Assembly: GCF_900185715.1 (NCBI RefSeq) | Contig: NZ_FYAS01000022.1 | Coordinates: 61,413 to 125,412, forward strand | DNA: 64,000 bases | Origin: Allobosea sp. CS1GBMeth4 | GTDB taxonomy: Bacteria; Pseudomonadota; Alphaproteobacteria; Rhizobiales; Beijerinckiaceae | Direction: 5' to 3' | Part shown: one piece after another, positions 10,131 to 20,155 of the stretch | Layout of the letters: every line of letters starts with the position of its first letter | Numbering within the stretch: position 1 is the stretch's first letter | Notes under the pieces: model-generated | Databases searched by the model: none | Told to the model about the DNA's origin: nothing | The model's input: the letters and a program-made list of their open reading frames with translations, nothing else | Made by a program: the position numbers and the translations under genes

Positions 10131-11327
10131 TCAAGCCTTCTTGATCGCAGCCACGATCTTCTGCGCCGCGTCGTCGAGATCGTCCGCCGGGATGACGTTC
10201 AGACCGGAGTCGCGGATGATCTGCTTGCCTTCCTCGACATTGGTGCCCTCGAGGCGCACCACCAGCGGCACTTCGAGGCCGACCGCCTTCACCGCCGCGA
10301 TCACGCCGCGGGCGATGACGTCGCATTTCATGATGCCGCCGAAGATGTTGACGAGGATGCCCTTCACCTTCGGGTCGGCGGTGATGATCTTGAAGGCCGC
10401 GGTGACCTTCTCCTCGGAGGCGCCGCCGCCGACATCGAGGAAGTTCGCCGGGCTTTCCCCGTAGAGCTGGATGATGTCGAGCGTCGCCATGGCGAGGCCG
10501 GCGCCGTTGACCATGCAGCCGATCGTGCCGTCGAGCGCGATATAGGCGAGATCGTACTTGGACGCCTCGATCTCCTTGGCGTCCTCCTCGGTCTCGTCAC
10601 GCAGCTCCATCAGCTCGGGATGGCGGTAGAGCGAGTTCGAATCGAACGAGACCTTGGCGTCGAGGCACTTGATCTGGCCCTGCGTCGTCACGATCAGCGG
10701 GTTGATCTCGAGCATCGCCATGTCCTTGCCGACGAAGGCGGCGTAGATTTGGCCGAGCACGCTCGCAGCCTGCTTGGCCTGGTCGCCGGTCAGGCCGAGG
10801 GCCTTGGCCACGGTGCGGCCGTGATGCGGCATGATCCCGGTCGCGGGGTCGACCGAGAAGGTCTTGATCTTCTCGGGCGTGTCATGGGCCACGGCCTCGA
10901 TGTCCATGCCGCCCTCGGTCGAGACGACGAAGGCGACCCGCGAGGTCTCGCGGTCGACCAGCGCCGAGAGATAGAACTCCTTGGCGATGTCCGAGCCGTC
11001 CTCGATGTAGAGGCGGTTGACCTGCTTGCCGGCCGGGCCGGTCTGCAGCGTCACGAGCGTGTTGCCGAGCATCTCCCTGGCGTGGCTCTCGACCTCCTCG
11101 ATCGACTTGGCGAGCCGCACGCCGCCCTTGGCGTCGGCCGGCAGCTCCTTGAACTTGCCCTTGCCGCGCCCGCCGGCATGGATCTGGCTCTTCACCACAT
11201 AGAGCGGCCCGGGCAGCTTCCTGGCCGCCTCGACGGCCTCCGCCACCGACAGCGCCGGGAAGCCGGCGGAGACGGGCGCGCCGTATTCGCGGAGAACCGC
11301 CTTGCCCTGATATTCGTGGATGTTCAT
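10131..11327 (-). CDS. sucC: Succinyl-CoA synthetase beta subunit
   Basis: A 398-residue ATP-grasp subunit. [19 protein letters not shown] at the N-terminus, [14 protein letters not shown] near residue 45, LEINPLIVT near 205 (metal-binding region), and [13 protein letters not shown] near 320 are all characteristic. Length matches the family. It lies between mdh and sucD in the TCA operon; about 110 bases with a GC-rich dyad separate it from mdh. Confidence 0.97.
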   Translation of the reverse strand: MNIHEYQGKAVLREYGAPVSAGFPALSVAEAVEAARKLPGPLYVVKSQIHAGGRGKGKFKELPADAKGGVRLAKSIEEVESHAREMLGNTLVTLQTGPAGKQVNRLYIEDGSDIAKEFYLSALVDRETSRVAFVVSTEGGMDIEAVAHDTPEKIKTFSVDPATGIMPHHGRTVAKALGLTGDQAKQAASVLGQIYAAFVGKDMAMLEINPLIVTTQGQIKCLDAKVSFDSNSLYRHPELMELRDETEEDAKEIEASKYDLAYIALDGTIGCMVNGAGLAMATLDIIQLYGESPANFLDVGGGASEEKVTAAFKIITADPKVKGILVNIFGGIMKCDVIARGVIAAVKAVGLEVPLVVRLEGTNVEEGKQIIRDSGLNVIPADDLDDAAQKIVAAIKKA

Positions 11328-11343
11328 GTGCTTGATCCCGTTC

Positions 11344-11436
11344 GGTGGGGCAGTCGGCAGTCGGCAACCGGCGGTCGATCCGGAGCGAGCGGGCCGGGTA
11401 TCCCCGACTGCCTGCTCCCGACCGCCGGCTGCCGTT
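11344..11436. repeat. GC-rich inverted repeat between mdh and sucC
   Basis: CGGCAACCGGCGGTCG near 11361 is matched by CGACCGCCGGCTGCCG near 11418, separated by about 40 bases. It could act as a processing or partial attenuation structure between mdh and sucC. There is no T-tract, so a strong terminator is unlikely. Confidence 0.5.
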
Positions 11437-11439
11437 ACC

Positions 11440-12627
<1,188 letters not shown>

Positions 12628-12647
12628 TTACAGAATTTGTCATTTTT

Positions 12648-13250
12648 TTAGATCACGCCCGCCGCGAGCGCCCGCAGCGCCACCCTGATCAGGGTGGCGA
12701 GCCGGGCATCGATCGACGCCTGCGGCACGTCCGCCTCGAGTTCCAGCGAGGCAGGATGGATGAAACGATGCGTCGCGTCGATCACGAAGGCGATGGCGCG
12801 GTCGCGATCGCGCGGCTCGAAGGCGCCGGTGGCGATGCCCTCGTCGATCACCCGTTCGAACAATGCGCGCACGCGGGTGCGGTTGCGCCGGCTGATCGCA
12901 TGGCGCTTCGCCACCGCCTGCGACAGCGCCGCGAACAGATGCGGCTCGTCATGGAGCAGGTCGCGGTTCGCCTTCGCCAGCGCCAGGATCAGGCGCTCGA
13001 GCTTGTCGTCGGCGGGATCGGGACCGTCGGCGATGTCGGCGAGCGACCGCTCGGTCGCCTTCAGCCAGACGTCGACCACAGCGTCGATCAGCGCCGTGCG
13101 CGAGGGAAAGTAGCGGTAGACATTGGCATGGGTCATGCCCGCCTCCTCCGCCACCGCGACCACGGTGAAGCGGCGCAGGCCGTGCTGGCGCAGATGCTCG
13201 CCGGCGACCGAGAGGATGCGCATCTCGCTCGGCTCGCGCGGTGTCGCCAC
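12648..13250 (-). CDS. TetR-family transcriptional regulator
   Basis: A 200-residue protein with an N-terminal TetR helix-turn-helix at about residues 10-55; the recognition region is AEEAGMTHANVYRYFPSRTAL. The C-terminal ligand domain has no recognisable relatives from inspection. The start is GTG at 13250, two bases after the zapE stop codon, so translation is probably coupled to zapE. No operator-like palindrome was noticed nearby, and its target is unknown. It lies directly upstream of the mdh operon on the same strand. Confidence 0.9.
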   Translation of the reverse strand: MATPREPSEMRILSVAGEHLRQHGLRRFTVVAVAEEAGMTHANVYRYFPSRTALIDAVVDVWLKATERSLADIADGPDPADDKLERLILALAKANRDLLHDEPHLFAALSQAVAKRHAISRRNRTRVRALFERVIDEGIATGAFEPRDRDRAIAFVIDATHRFIHPASLELEADVPQASIDARLATLIRVALRALAAGVI

Positions 13251-13252
13251 GG

Positions 13253-14431
13253 TCAGGTCTCCACCAGCCCGGTGGCGTCGCCGCTGGCGGCCGAATCCGC
13301 CTGCCCATGCGGCAGCGCGAGATACGCCTCCGAGCGCATCTCGATCAGGCGCGACACCGTCCGGTCGAACTCGAAGGCCTCGCGGCCGCTCCGCGCGACG
13401 TAGAGCCCGGTCGGCTCCGCCGCGGCCGAGGCGACGAGCTTCACATGGTTCTCGTAGAGCGCGTCGATCAGGATGATGAAGCGCTTGGCCTCGTTGCGCC
13501 GCTCCATGTCCATGATCGGGATGCCGTCGAGGATCAGCGTGTGGTAGCTTCGGGCGAGCGCGAGATAGTCCGAGGCGCCATAGGCCCGGGCGCAGAGCTC
13601 GGCGAAGCTCGCCCGCGCCACGCCGCCGGCCGCCTGCGGCAGCTCGAGCGCATGCCCCTTGATCGCGATCGTGGCCGGCGCGCCCTGCGCCACGCCGGTG
13701 AGCTGGCTGAAGGCCCGGTCGAGCGCAGCCTTCGCCGCCTTGTCGGCCGGAACGTGATAGGTCGGGGCGCCGCCGAGCTTCTCCAGCCGGAAATCGGTGC
13801 GCGCCTCCAGCTTGACCACCTCGACCTTGCTGGTCAGCAGCGCGATGAAGGGCAGGAAGAGCGCGCGGTTGAGCCCGCCCTCGTAGAGCCGCGACGGCTC
13901 GACATTCGAGGTCGCGACCATGACGACGCCGGCGGCGAACAGCGCCGTGAACAACCGCCCGAGGATCATCGCGTCGGCGATGTCGGTGACGGTGAACTCG
14001 TCGAAGCAGAGCAGGCTCGCCTCGTCCGCGAGGTCCGCCGCCACCGGGCCGATCGGATCGGGCTCCTTGACCTTTCCGGCCTTGAGCGCCTGGCGATAGG
14101 CGTGGATGCGCTCGTGCACATCGGCCATGAAGGCGTGGAAATGCACGCGCCGGCGCGACGCGACCGGGACCGTCTCGTAGAACAGGTCCATCAGCATGGT
14201 CTTGCCGCGGCCGACCGAGCCCCAGACATAGAGCCCCTTGATCCCCTCCGCGGCCGGCTGCTTGCGGCCGAACAGCCAGCCGAGCGCGCTGCTCTTCTTC
14301 GCCAGCTTGCGGTTGGCGAGCGTCTGCGACAGCGCCTGCAGCCGCCTGACGACGGCGAGTTGCGCCGGATCGCGCTCGATCGCGCCCGAGGCGACCAGGG
14401 CGTCGTAACGTTCGGATAGGGTGGCGGACAT
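13253..14431 (-). CDS. zapE: Cell division ATPase ZapE/AFG1 family
   Basis: A 392-residue AAA-type ATPase of the ZapE/AFG1 family. Walker A is GSVGRGKTMLMD near residue 72, the HFHAFM segment follows near 105, and Walker B is LLCFDEFTVTDIADAM near 145. The family associates with the divisome in E. coli and with protein quality control in mitochondria. The start at MSATLSERYDAL was chosen as the point where the family alignment begins; the adjacent GAGG is unusually close to the ATG. It is followed two bases later by the tetR gene. Confidence 0.93.
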   Translation of the reverse strand: MSATLSERYDALVASGAIERDPAQLAVVRRLQALSQTLANRKLAKKSSALGWLFGRKQPAAEGIKGLYVWGSVGRGKTMLMDLFYETVPVASRRRVHFHAFMADVHERIHAYRQALKAGKVKEPDPIGPVAADLADEASLLCFDEFTVTDIADAMILGRLFTALFAAGVVMVATSNVEPSRLYEGGLNRALFLPFIALLTSKVEVVKLEARTDFRLEKLGGAPTYHVPADKAAKAALDRAFSQLTGVAQGAPATIAIKGHALELPQAAGGVARASFAELCARAYGASDYLALARSYHTLILDGIPIMDMERRNEAKRFIILIDALYENHVKLVASAAAEPTGLYVARSGREAFEFDRTVSRLIEMRSEAYLALPHGQADSAASGDATGLVET

Positions 14432-14511
14432 GGCCTCGCGGCGGGAAGGGACGTGGCCTTTGGGGTTACGGCAGGGCGGCCCGGCCCGCAACCCTCGCCG
14501 AGGCCGGCAGC

Positions 14512-15375
14512 CTATGCGGCCTGCCGCGGACGCAGCCAGCCGGCGCGGAGATGGCGGGCGAGTTCGCGCGCCGCTTCGGAGGGCTGGGAGCGCGACAGAT
14601 GCAGCGTGATCGCGAAAGGCGGCAGCTCCGGCAGGTCGGCCTCCGGCCCGAGGATGTCGAGATCGGGCGGAACCGTGCAGGCGAGCCAGGCGGTGACGGC
14701 GAGGTCGGTCCTCACCGTCGCCGTGGTCGCATCGATATTGCCGTTCTCGAACACGCTGCGCCAGGTGCGCCCCTGCTCATCCAGCGCCGACGCCACCGCC
14801 GGCCGGAAGGCGCAGCTGTCGGCGACCAGCGAGAGCGGCAAGGGCTGCTTCAGATGCGCGTTGCCGGCCCTGGCGCCGACCCAGACCAGCCGCTCGATCC
14901 CGAGGCATTCGCCGCTCGCGGCCGCGAGCGGCTCCTCGACCAGAGCGAGATCGACCTCGCCCTTGCCGAGCGCTTCGAGCAGTTGCGGCGAGGAGGCGCA
15001 GACCAGCGAGATCTCGACCAGCGGGCTCGCTTCGGCAAATCCCTTCAGGATCGGCGCGAGCGAGCCGCCGACGAGATCATAGGGGACACCGAGCCGCACC
15101 TTGCCGGCGCATCCCGTCGTCATCTCGGCCCAGATCTCGTCGTTCAGGCCGATGAGCCGCCGCGCCCTGGCGAGCAGGCGATCGCCCGCGGCCGTCAGCT
15201 TCAGCCCGCGCCGCTCGCGCAGGAACAGGGGCTGCCCGAGCCGCCGCTCCAGCCGCATGATCTGCTGGCTGACGGCGCTCTGCGTCAGATGCAGCGCATT
15301 GCCGGCGACGGTCATGCTGCCATGGTCGGCGACGGCGACGAAGGCCCGGATCAGCTCGATGTCGAGATTGCGCAT
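14512..15375 (-). CDS. LysR-family transcriptional regulator
   Basis: A 287-residue LysR-type regulator. The winged helix-turn-helix is at residues 5-65 (RAFVAVADHGSMTVAGNALHLTQSAVSQQIMRLE, read in part), followed by the periplasmic-binding-like effector domain. The start MRNLDIELIRAF fits the family. A second ATG at 15414 would place the dyad at 15381-15397 inside the coding region, which argues against it. It is divergent from a LysE/RhtB-type exporter, the usual regulator/exporter layout, and so likely controls it in response to an amino acid or analogue. Confidence 0.92.
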   Translation of the reverse strand: MRNLDIELIRAFVAVADHGSMTVAGNALHLTQSAVSQQIMRLERRLGQPLFLRERRGLKLTAAGDRLLARARRLIGLNDEIWAEMTTGCAGKVRLGVPYDLVGGSLAPILKGFAEASPLVEISLVCASSPQLLEALGKGEVDLALVEEPLAAASGECLGIERLVWVGARAGNAHLKQPLPLSLVADSCAFRPAVASALDEQGRTWRSVFENGNIDATTATVRTDLAVTAWLACTVPPDLDILGPEADLPELPPFAITLHLSRSQPSEAARELARHLRAGWLRPRQAA

Positions 15376-15380
15376 CCCGG

Positions 15381-15397
15381 CATTATGATCCGTAATG
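15381..15397. promoter_or_regulatory. Candidate LysR operator between lysR and the exporter gene
   Basis: CATTATGATCCGTAATG is an inverted repeat (CATTA, seven-base centre, TAATG) lying six bases upstream of the chosen lysR start. Its ATTA-N7-TAAT form agrees with the T-N11-A dyads recognised by LysR proteins. Assignment as the operator is inference from position and form. Confidence 0.6.
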
Positions 15398-15468
15398 CCC
15401 GATCGCTTCAACATTCGCTTTCATGATGTCGTGCGGGCCCCTATCGAGCGGTCTCCCCGGAGTTCGCC

Positions 15469-16065
15469 ATGGCCTTCGACCAGTTCCTGCCCCTCATCGC
15501 CTTCGCCGCCGTCTCGACCGTGACGCCGGGCGCCACCACGACGCTCGCAACCGCCTCGGGCGCGCATTTCGGCTTCCGCCGGTCGCTGCCCTTCATGATC
15601 GGCGTCGCCATCGGGCTCGCAGCGATGGCGGTCACCGCAGCGGCCGGCCTCGCCGGCCTGCTGCTGGCGGCTCCCTCGCTGGAGCTGGCGATGAAGCTCG
15701 CCGGCTCCGCCTATCTGCTCTGGCTCGCCATCCGGATCGGGCGCAGCGGTCCGCCGCATCGCGACGCCAGCATCGCGCGGCCGACGAGCTTCGCCGGCGC
15801 GCTCTGGATCCAGCTCCAGAATCCGAAGGGCTGGGCGATGACGCTCGGCGCCGCCGCGTCCTTTGCCGGCCTCGCGCGCGGCGCGACCGAGCTCGCCGCC
15901 CTGCTAGGCATGGTCTTCGGTATCTTCGCGCTGCTGTCGCTGATGCTCTGGTGCGTCGCCGGCCAGCTTCTGGCGCGACTCCTGCGCAGCGAGCGGCAAT
16001 GGCGCCTGCTCAACCTCGCCCTGGCGCTCGCTCTGGCCGGCTCGATCGCCACGATGTGGCGCTAG
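15469..16065 (+). CDS. LysE/RhtB-family amino-acid exporter
   Basis: A 198-residue inner-membrane protein with about six hydrophobic segments. The N-terminal AAVSTVTPGATTTLATASG corresponds to the TPGP-like motif of the LysE/RhtB family, followed by GAHFGFRRSLPFMIGVAIG. The family exports amino acids such as homoserine, threonine, leucine or lysine; the substrate cannot be told from sequence. ATG at 15469 follows GGAG. Divergent from the LysR gene, which probably regulates it. Confidence 0.9.
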   Translation: MAFDQFLPLIAFAAVSTVTPGATTTLATASGAHFGFRRSLPFMIGVAIGLAAMAVTAAAGLAGLLLAAPSLELAMKLAGSAYLLWLAIRIGRSGPPHRDASIARPTSFAGALWIQLQNPKGWAMTLGAAASFAGLARGATELAALLGMVFGIFALLSLMLWCVAGQLLARLLRSERQWRLLNLALALALAGSIATMWR

Positions 16066-16241
16066 AACGGACCGGACCGGCCTCGATACGCCGCCAGCCG
16101 CCGCTTTTCCGGGCGAAAAGCCGCAAATTGCCGCAATTGCGCCTCTTGCATTCCCCGATCGGTCGCCCATCTTGGGCTCCGAGTTAGGGAAGATTCGCCT
16201 CCTGGGGGCAGCGCGCATCCGCGCTTTCACAGGAGCTGCAA

Positions 16242-16859
16242 TTGAATCGTTCGATCAAAGCTGGCGCCAAGGCCAGACAGGGCGAGGTCAGGCGTCTCTG
16301 GCCCGCCGAGCGCGATCTCTTCACCGCCCATCTCCTGCGCCTCGATGCCGCGACGCGGCGCGAGCGCTTCGGAACGGCGGTCAACGACGAATTCCTCAGG
16401 AGCTACGCCGAGACCACCTTCGGCGTCGGCGGGCTCGTCTACGCCTATGTCGAGGCCGGCGAGGTTCGCGGCGCCGCCGAGTTGCGCGGGCTCGAGGAGA
16501 TCATCGTCGAGACCGGCGAAGCCGCCTTCAGCGTCGAGCGCGACTGGCGCCGGCGCGGCATCGGCGAGGCGCTGTTCGGCCGCCTCATCACGGCGGCGCG
16601 CAACCGCAACATCCGCACGCTCTACATGACCTGCCTGCCCGAGAACGCCGCGATGCGCAGCCTCGCCCGCAAGTTCGAGGCCGAGTTGGTCGGCGGCTAC
16701 AACGATGTCGAGGGCCGGATCGCGACCGGCGCGCCGACGCCGTTCACCCTGCTCGACGAGGCGCTCGACAACGCCCGCAGCTTCGCGACGCTGTCGCTCT
16801 CGCTGCAGCGCCGGTTCTGGCCCTCGGCCCTGTTCGGCCGCGGCGCCGCACGGCATTGA
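16242..16859 (+). CDS. GNAT-family N-acetyltransferase
   Basis: A 205-residue GNAT protein. The acetyl-CoA binding motif A is seen as VERDWRRRGIGEALFGRLI near residues 98-116, preceded by a beta strand (AAFSV). The start is TTG at 16242 with AGGAG seven bases upstream. The C-terminal 40 residues are outside the GNAT core. Substrate unknown. The DLFTAHLLRLDAATRRERF N-terminus resembles stand-alone GNAT proteins that flank other genes in alphaproteobacteria. Confidence 0.85.
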   Translation: MNRSIKAGAKARQGEVRRLWPAERDLFTAHLLRLDAATRRERFGTAVNDEFLRSYAETTFGVGGLVYAYVEAGEVRGAAELRGLEEIIVETGEAAFSVERDWRRRGIGEALFGRLITAARNRNIRTLYMTCLPENAAMRSLARKFEAELVGGYNDVEGRIATGAPTPFTLLDEALDNARSFATLSLSLQRRFWPSALFGRGAARH

Positions 16860-16880
16860 CAGGCCTCTAGACAACCTCTC

Positions 16881-16978
16881 CGTCATGGTCGGGCTTGTCC
16901 CGACCATCCACGTCTTCGCGTCGCTGCTCACAGACCGGGTTCAGGACGTGGATGCTCGCCACAAGGGCGAGCATGACG
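16881..16978. repeat. Palindromic element, CGTCAT type (copy 3)
   Basis: Begins CGTCATGGTCGGGC and ends GGGCGAGCATGACG. An inner pair CCACGTCTTCG and GGACGTGG also matches in reverse. It lies between the acetyltransferase and the Inh-domain lipoprotein gene, which converge on it. Confidence 0.65.
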
Positions 16979-17014
16979 AGGTTGAGCCACTTCTCAGGAC
17001 AATGGCGCCGCGCT

Positions 17015-17704
17015 CTATCGATTCATCGAGAGCGCCGCTCCCGATTTCGTGATCGCGCCGTTCATCGTGCCGGCGCTGCCGACGCGCAATCGCGCCACGA
17101 CCGAGCCGCCGCGCTGATAGAGGTAGACCTCGCCGTCGCGGTAATCCCAGGCGTTGACCTGCTGCAGGTCGCGGTTGCTGCAGCCATTCGCGCTGGCGCG
17201 GTAGAGGTCGAGCGAGGGCGAGCTCGAGAGCTGCACCCGGCAGGAGCCGCCGGTCGCCTCCTGCGCCGTCCAGTTGCCGATGACGCCGTCCCGCGACGAG
17301 ACCGCGCCGCTGCGCGTCGGGCCGCCGCCCGGCGCCGCGCCGGGATTGGCGTTGGCGACCTGCGGCGGCGCGGGCTCGACCGGGCGCTGCGCCGGCGGCT
17401 GCTGGCCGGCCTGCGGCTCGAAGAGGGGGTCGCTCTGGGGCGGCATGCCGCCCGCGCCCGGCGCCGGCTGCGCGCTCGGATATCCGCCCGGAGGCGGCAG
17501 CGGCTCCGAGGTGATGGGGGCCGACTGGACCGGCGGCGCCGACTGGACCGGCTCGCCATAGACCGGCGCACGCGCGACGGCCTGGCCCGAACCCGGGCCG
17601 TATCCGCCGAAACGCTGCGAGCCGGCGCAGGCCGTCAGCAGCACCAGAGGCAGCAGGCTCGCGGCCCGCAGCAGCATGGAAGTCCTCAAGCTCATCCCCG
17701 TCAT
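17015..17704 (-). CDS. Lipoprotein with AprI/Inh (protease inhibitor-like) domain
   Basis: A 229-residue predicted lipoprotein. The signal peptide ends in the lipobox LTAC near residue 26. A long Pro/Gly/Gln-rich linker covers residues 30-130. The C-terminal domain (about 140-229) begins GNWTAQEATGGSCRVQL and contains a second cysteine in ANGCSNRDL, the pattern of the beta-barrel Inh family that inhibits serralysin-type proteases. Similar domains occur in envelope lipoproteins without known proteases. A start three codons later (MSLRTSM) is equally possible. Confidence 0.78.
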   Translation of the reverse strand: MTGMSLRTSMLLRAASLLPLVLLTACAGSQRFGGYGPGSGQAVARAPVYGEPVQSAPPVQSAPITSEPLPPPGGYPSAQPAPGAGGMPPQSDPLFEPQAGQQPPAQRPVEPAPPQVANANPGAAPGGGPTRSGAVSSRDGVIGNWTAQEATGGSCRVQLSSSPSLDLYRASANGCSNRDLQQVNAWDYRDGEVYLYQRGGSVVARLRVGSAGTMNGAITKSGAALSMNR

Positions 17705-17883
17705 CTCGACACGTCGCCGTCCGAAGGCACTGTGCCCATGCCGCCTGAATGTGGCATGAAACCCAGCGTGGAACCTGACATGAGCGCGTTCAAGGCCGCA
17801 AAGCGGCGCCGGTCAAGTCTCAACAAGGTTTTGCACCGCCCATGCGGCGTGGCAGAAGACGGCGACAGATTCCGGACCGACCG

Positions 17884-18312
17884 ATGAAGCCGCTCACCCC
17901 CTCTTCGATCCGCGCCCCCTTCGCCCGCTACAGCCATGGCGCCGAGGTCCCGGCCGGCCACCGGCTCGTCTTCTGCTCCGGCCAGCTCGGCATCGCCCCC
18001 GACGGCACCATCCCCGAAAGCGTCCGCGATCAGGCCGATCTCTGCTTCGCCAACATCGCCGCGATCCTCGCCGAAGCGGGGATGGCTCTGAAGGACATCG
18101 TCCGCGTCAACGCCTATGTCACCGACCGCGCCCATATGAAGGGCTATATGGAATCGCGCGATGCCCATGTCGGCTCGCCGCCGCCGGCCTCGACCCTGAT
18201 GATCGTCTCCGGCTTCACCCTGCCGGAATTCAAGGTCGAGATCGAGGTGGTCGCCGCGGCCCCCGAGAAGCGGCGCAAGCCGGCACGCACGGTCACGGCG
18301 CCGAAATTCTGA
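17884..18312 (+). CDS. RidA/YjgF/Rid-family protein
   Basis: A 142-residue Rid-family protein. The N-terminal FCSGQLGIAPDG, the central ANIAAILAEAGMALKDIVRVNAYVTD and the C-terminal VEIEVVAAAP are characteristic. The canonical RidA arginine motif (R-x-C near the end) is not seen: the corresponding stretch reads LMIVSGFTLPEFKVEIEV. So imine deaminase activity is doubtful, and it may be a Rid paralogue of another subclass. Start MKPLTPSSIRAPFARY fits the family; the frame is open upstream but without similarity. Confidence 0.85.
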   Translation: MKPLTPSSIRAPFARYSHGAEVPAGHRLVFCSGQLGIAPDGTIPESVRDQADLCFANIAAILAEAGMALKDIVRVNAYVTDRAHMKGYMESRDAHVGSPPPASTLMIVSGFTLPEFKVEIEVVAAAPEKRRKPARTVTAPKF

Positions 18313-18355
18313 TCCACGCCCCTCCGGGTTATGGAACTGCAGCCCCTATGCGCTG

Positions 18356-19933
18356 TCAGCCGGCGTCGGGCGCCCGCCAGGGATAGCTCCAGGTCTCGGT
18401 CAGGGTCTTGCTGCCGCTCTTCAGGAAGGCGCGCATCTCGGCGAGTTGGCCCGGCTCGACCACGATGTCGACGAAGGCGCGGAAGCCCTCGGTCTTCGGG
18501 TTCGGCACCAGGAAGGCCCGGTTGATCCGGCCATAGGCGATCGAGGGCACGATCTCGACCTTTTCGGGTTGCTTCAGATAGTAGCCGAGATCGCCGCCGG
18601 CGAAGTCGACGATGAACCGCCTCGCGTTTTCGGTCACCGGCTCGCCCGAACCCAGCGCCTTCGGCTTGGCCTGATAGGTGTTGATCGCCCGTCCGCCCGG
18701 ATGCAGGTCGCTGGAATCCACCATCGCGGTGAGCTTGTAGCCGAAGCGGAATTCGCGACCGGGCTCGAGCGGCGCCTTCGGCGCCCAGAGCGCGACGACG
18801 TTGTCGTTGGTCTCGTCGGTGGTCGGCAGCTCGATCAGCTCGACCACGCCCTCGCCCCAGTCGCCCTGCGGCTCGATCCAGTAGGAGGGCCGCAATTCAT
18901 AGGCGAGGTCGAGGTCCTGATAATGCTCGAAGACGCGGTCGCGCTGCATCAGGCCGAAGCCGCGGACATTGCGCTCGACGAAGGAGGAGGTCGCCGGGAC
19001 GCGGGCGTTGCGCAGCGGTCGCCAGATCCACTCGCCCGTGCCGGAATGGATCAGCAGCCCGTCCGAATCGTGCAGCTCGGTACGGAAGTCGTCATGGAAG
19101 CGCCGGTCGTTCTCGCCGGTGAAGAACATCGAGGTCAGCGGCGCCAGGCCGAGCCTGTCGATCGGCTTGCGCGGGAACAGCACCGCGCCGACATCGACCA
19201 CGCTGTCGCCGTCCGGATAGATGTGGAAGCGGTAGGCCCCGGCGACGGACGGCGAATCGAGCAGCGCGTAGACCGTGACACGCTCGGCATCGGCCGTCGG
19301 CGTCTCCACCCAGAATTCGCGGAAGACCGGAAACTCCTCGCCGCCCGGCAGCCCCGCGCCGATCGCGAGGCCGCGCGCCGACAATCCGTAGCGCTGCCCG
19401 CGGCCGAGCACGCGGAAATAGCTCGCCCCGATGAAGGAGATCAGCTCGTCGAAGATGCGCGGATCGTTGAGCGGGTAGTGCAGGCGGAAGCCGGCGAAGC
19501 CGAGATTGACCGGCAGCGGCTTGTCGAACTTCGTCCGGCCATAGTCGAAGAGATTGGCCGCGTAGGGCACCGGCGTCGGCACGCCGTCGCGGATCACGTT
19601 CACCGTCACCGGCCGCGTGAACAGGAAGCCGGGATGGAACATCTGCATGCGGAAGCCGGAATTCGACTGGGCGAGCAAAGCCCGCTCCGGCCGGAAGCGG
19701 ATCTCCCGCCAGGCGTCGAAATCGAGCCGCGTCAACGCCTCCGGCAGCGCCGGTCCCGCCTCATAGGGCACGGCGGCGATCTCCCGGGCGCGCCGCACCA
19801 CCTCCTCGAAGCCGAATCGGGGTTGCGGCGGCGCCTGCTCCGGCTGCTGCGCCAGCAATGCCTGCGGCGCGGCGGTGGCGCACAGCGCAGCGCTCAGCCC
19901 GGCCAGAACCCGGCGGCGATCGGTAACCGTCAT
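18356..19933 (-). CDS. Periplasmic glucan biosynthesis protein OpgG/OpgD (MdoG family)
   Basis: A 525-residue exported protein of the MdoG family, needed for osmoregulated periplasmic glucan backbone structure. The N-terminus has RRRVLAGLSAALCATAAPQA, a twin-arginine-like signal as in OpgD. Mature family segments include FGFEEVVRRAREIA, QMFHPGFLFTRPV and YWIEPQGDWGEGVVELIELP. I see no OpgH glucosyltransferase in the window. Because OpgG and OpgD are similar, and the twin-arginine signal favours OpgD, I leave the symbol blank. Confidence 0.92.
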   Translation of the reverse strand: MTVTDRRRVLAGLSAALCATAAPQALLAQQPEQAPPQPRFGFEEVVRRAREIAAVPYEAGPALPEALTRLDFDAWREIRFRPERALLAQSNSGFRMQMFHPGFLFTRPVTVNVIRDGVPTPVPYAANLFDYGRTKFDKPLPVNLGFAGFRLHYPLNDPRIFDELISFIGASYFRVLGRGQRYGLSARGLAIGAGLPGGEEFPVFREFWVETPTADAERVTVYALLDSPSVAGAYRFHIYPDGDSVVDVGAVLFPRKPIDRLGLAPLTSMFFTGENDRRFHDDFRTELHDSDGLLIHSGTGEWIWRPLRNARVPATSSFVERNVRGFGLMQRDRVFEHYQDLDLAYELRPSYWIEPQGDWGEGVVELIELPTTDETNDNVVALWAPKAPLEPGREFRFGYKLTAMVDSSDLHPGGRAINTYQAKPKALGSGEPVTENARRFIVDFAGGDLGYYLKQPEKVEIVPSIAYGRINRAFLVPNPKTEGFRAFVDIVVEPGQLAEMRAFLKSGSKTLTETWSYPWRAPDAG

Positions 19934-20120
19934 GATCGAAGCTTGCCCCGTCGAAATAGGCGCGCGAAGGCGCGCTGCGGCAACGACTTAGGCGATGAAA
20001 TGGGGCTGGTCTAGGGCGCAGCGGCGGCCGGCCCGCCCGGCGCCGGGACGAGCCCCCCGCTGCGCCACGGCCGCGCCGCTCGCCCCCGGAAAAAATCCAT
20101 CTCGGCCCGCTAGAAAAAAC

Positions 20121-20149
20121 TTGAAGCACCGGGCGCCCGTCCGTATATG
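20121..20149 (+). promoter_or_regulatory. Sigma-70-type promoter for the ornithine decarboxylase leader
   Basis: TTGAAG at 20121-20126 and TATATG at 20144-20149 are separated by 17 bases. Transcription would begin about 20156, leaving some 440 nucleotides of leader before the decarboxylase start codon. Confidence 0.65.
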
Positions 20150-20155
20150 GGGCTC

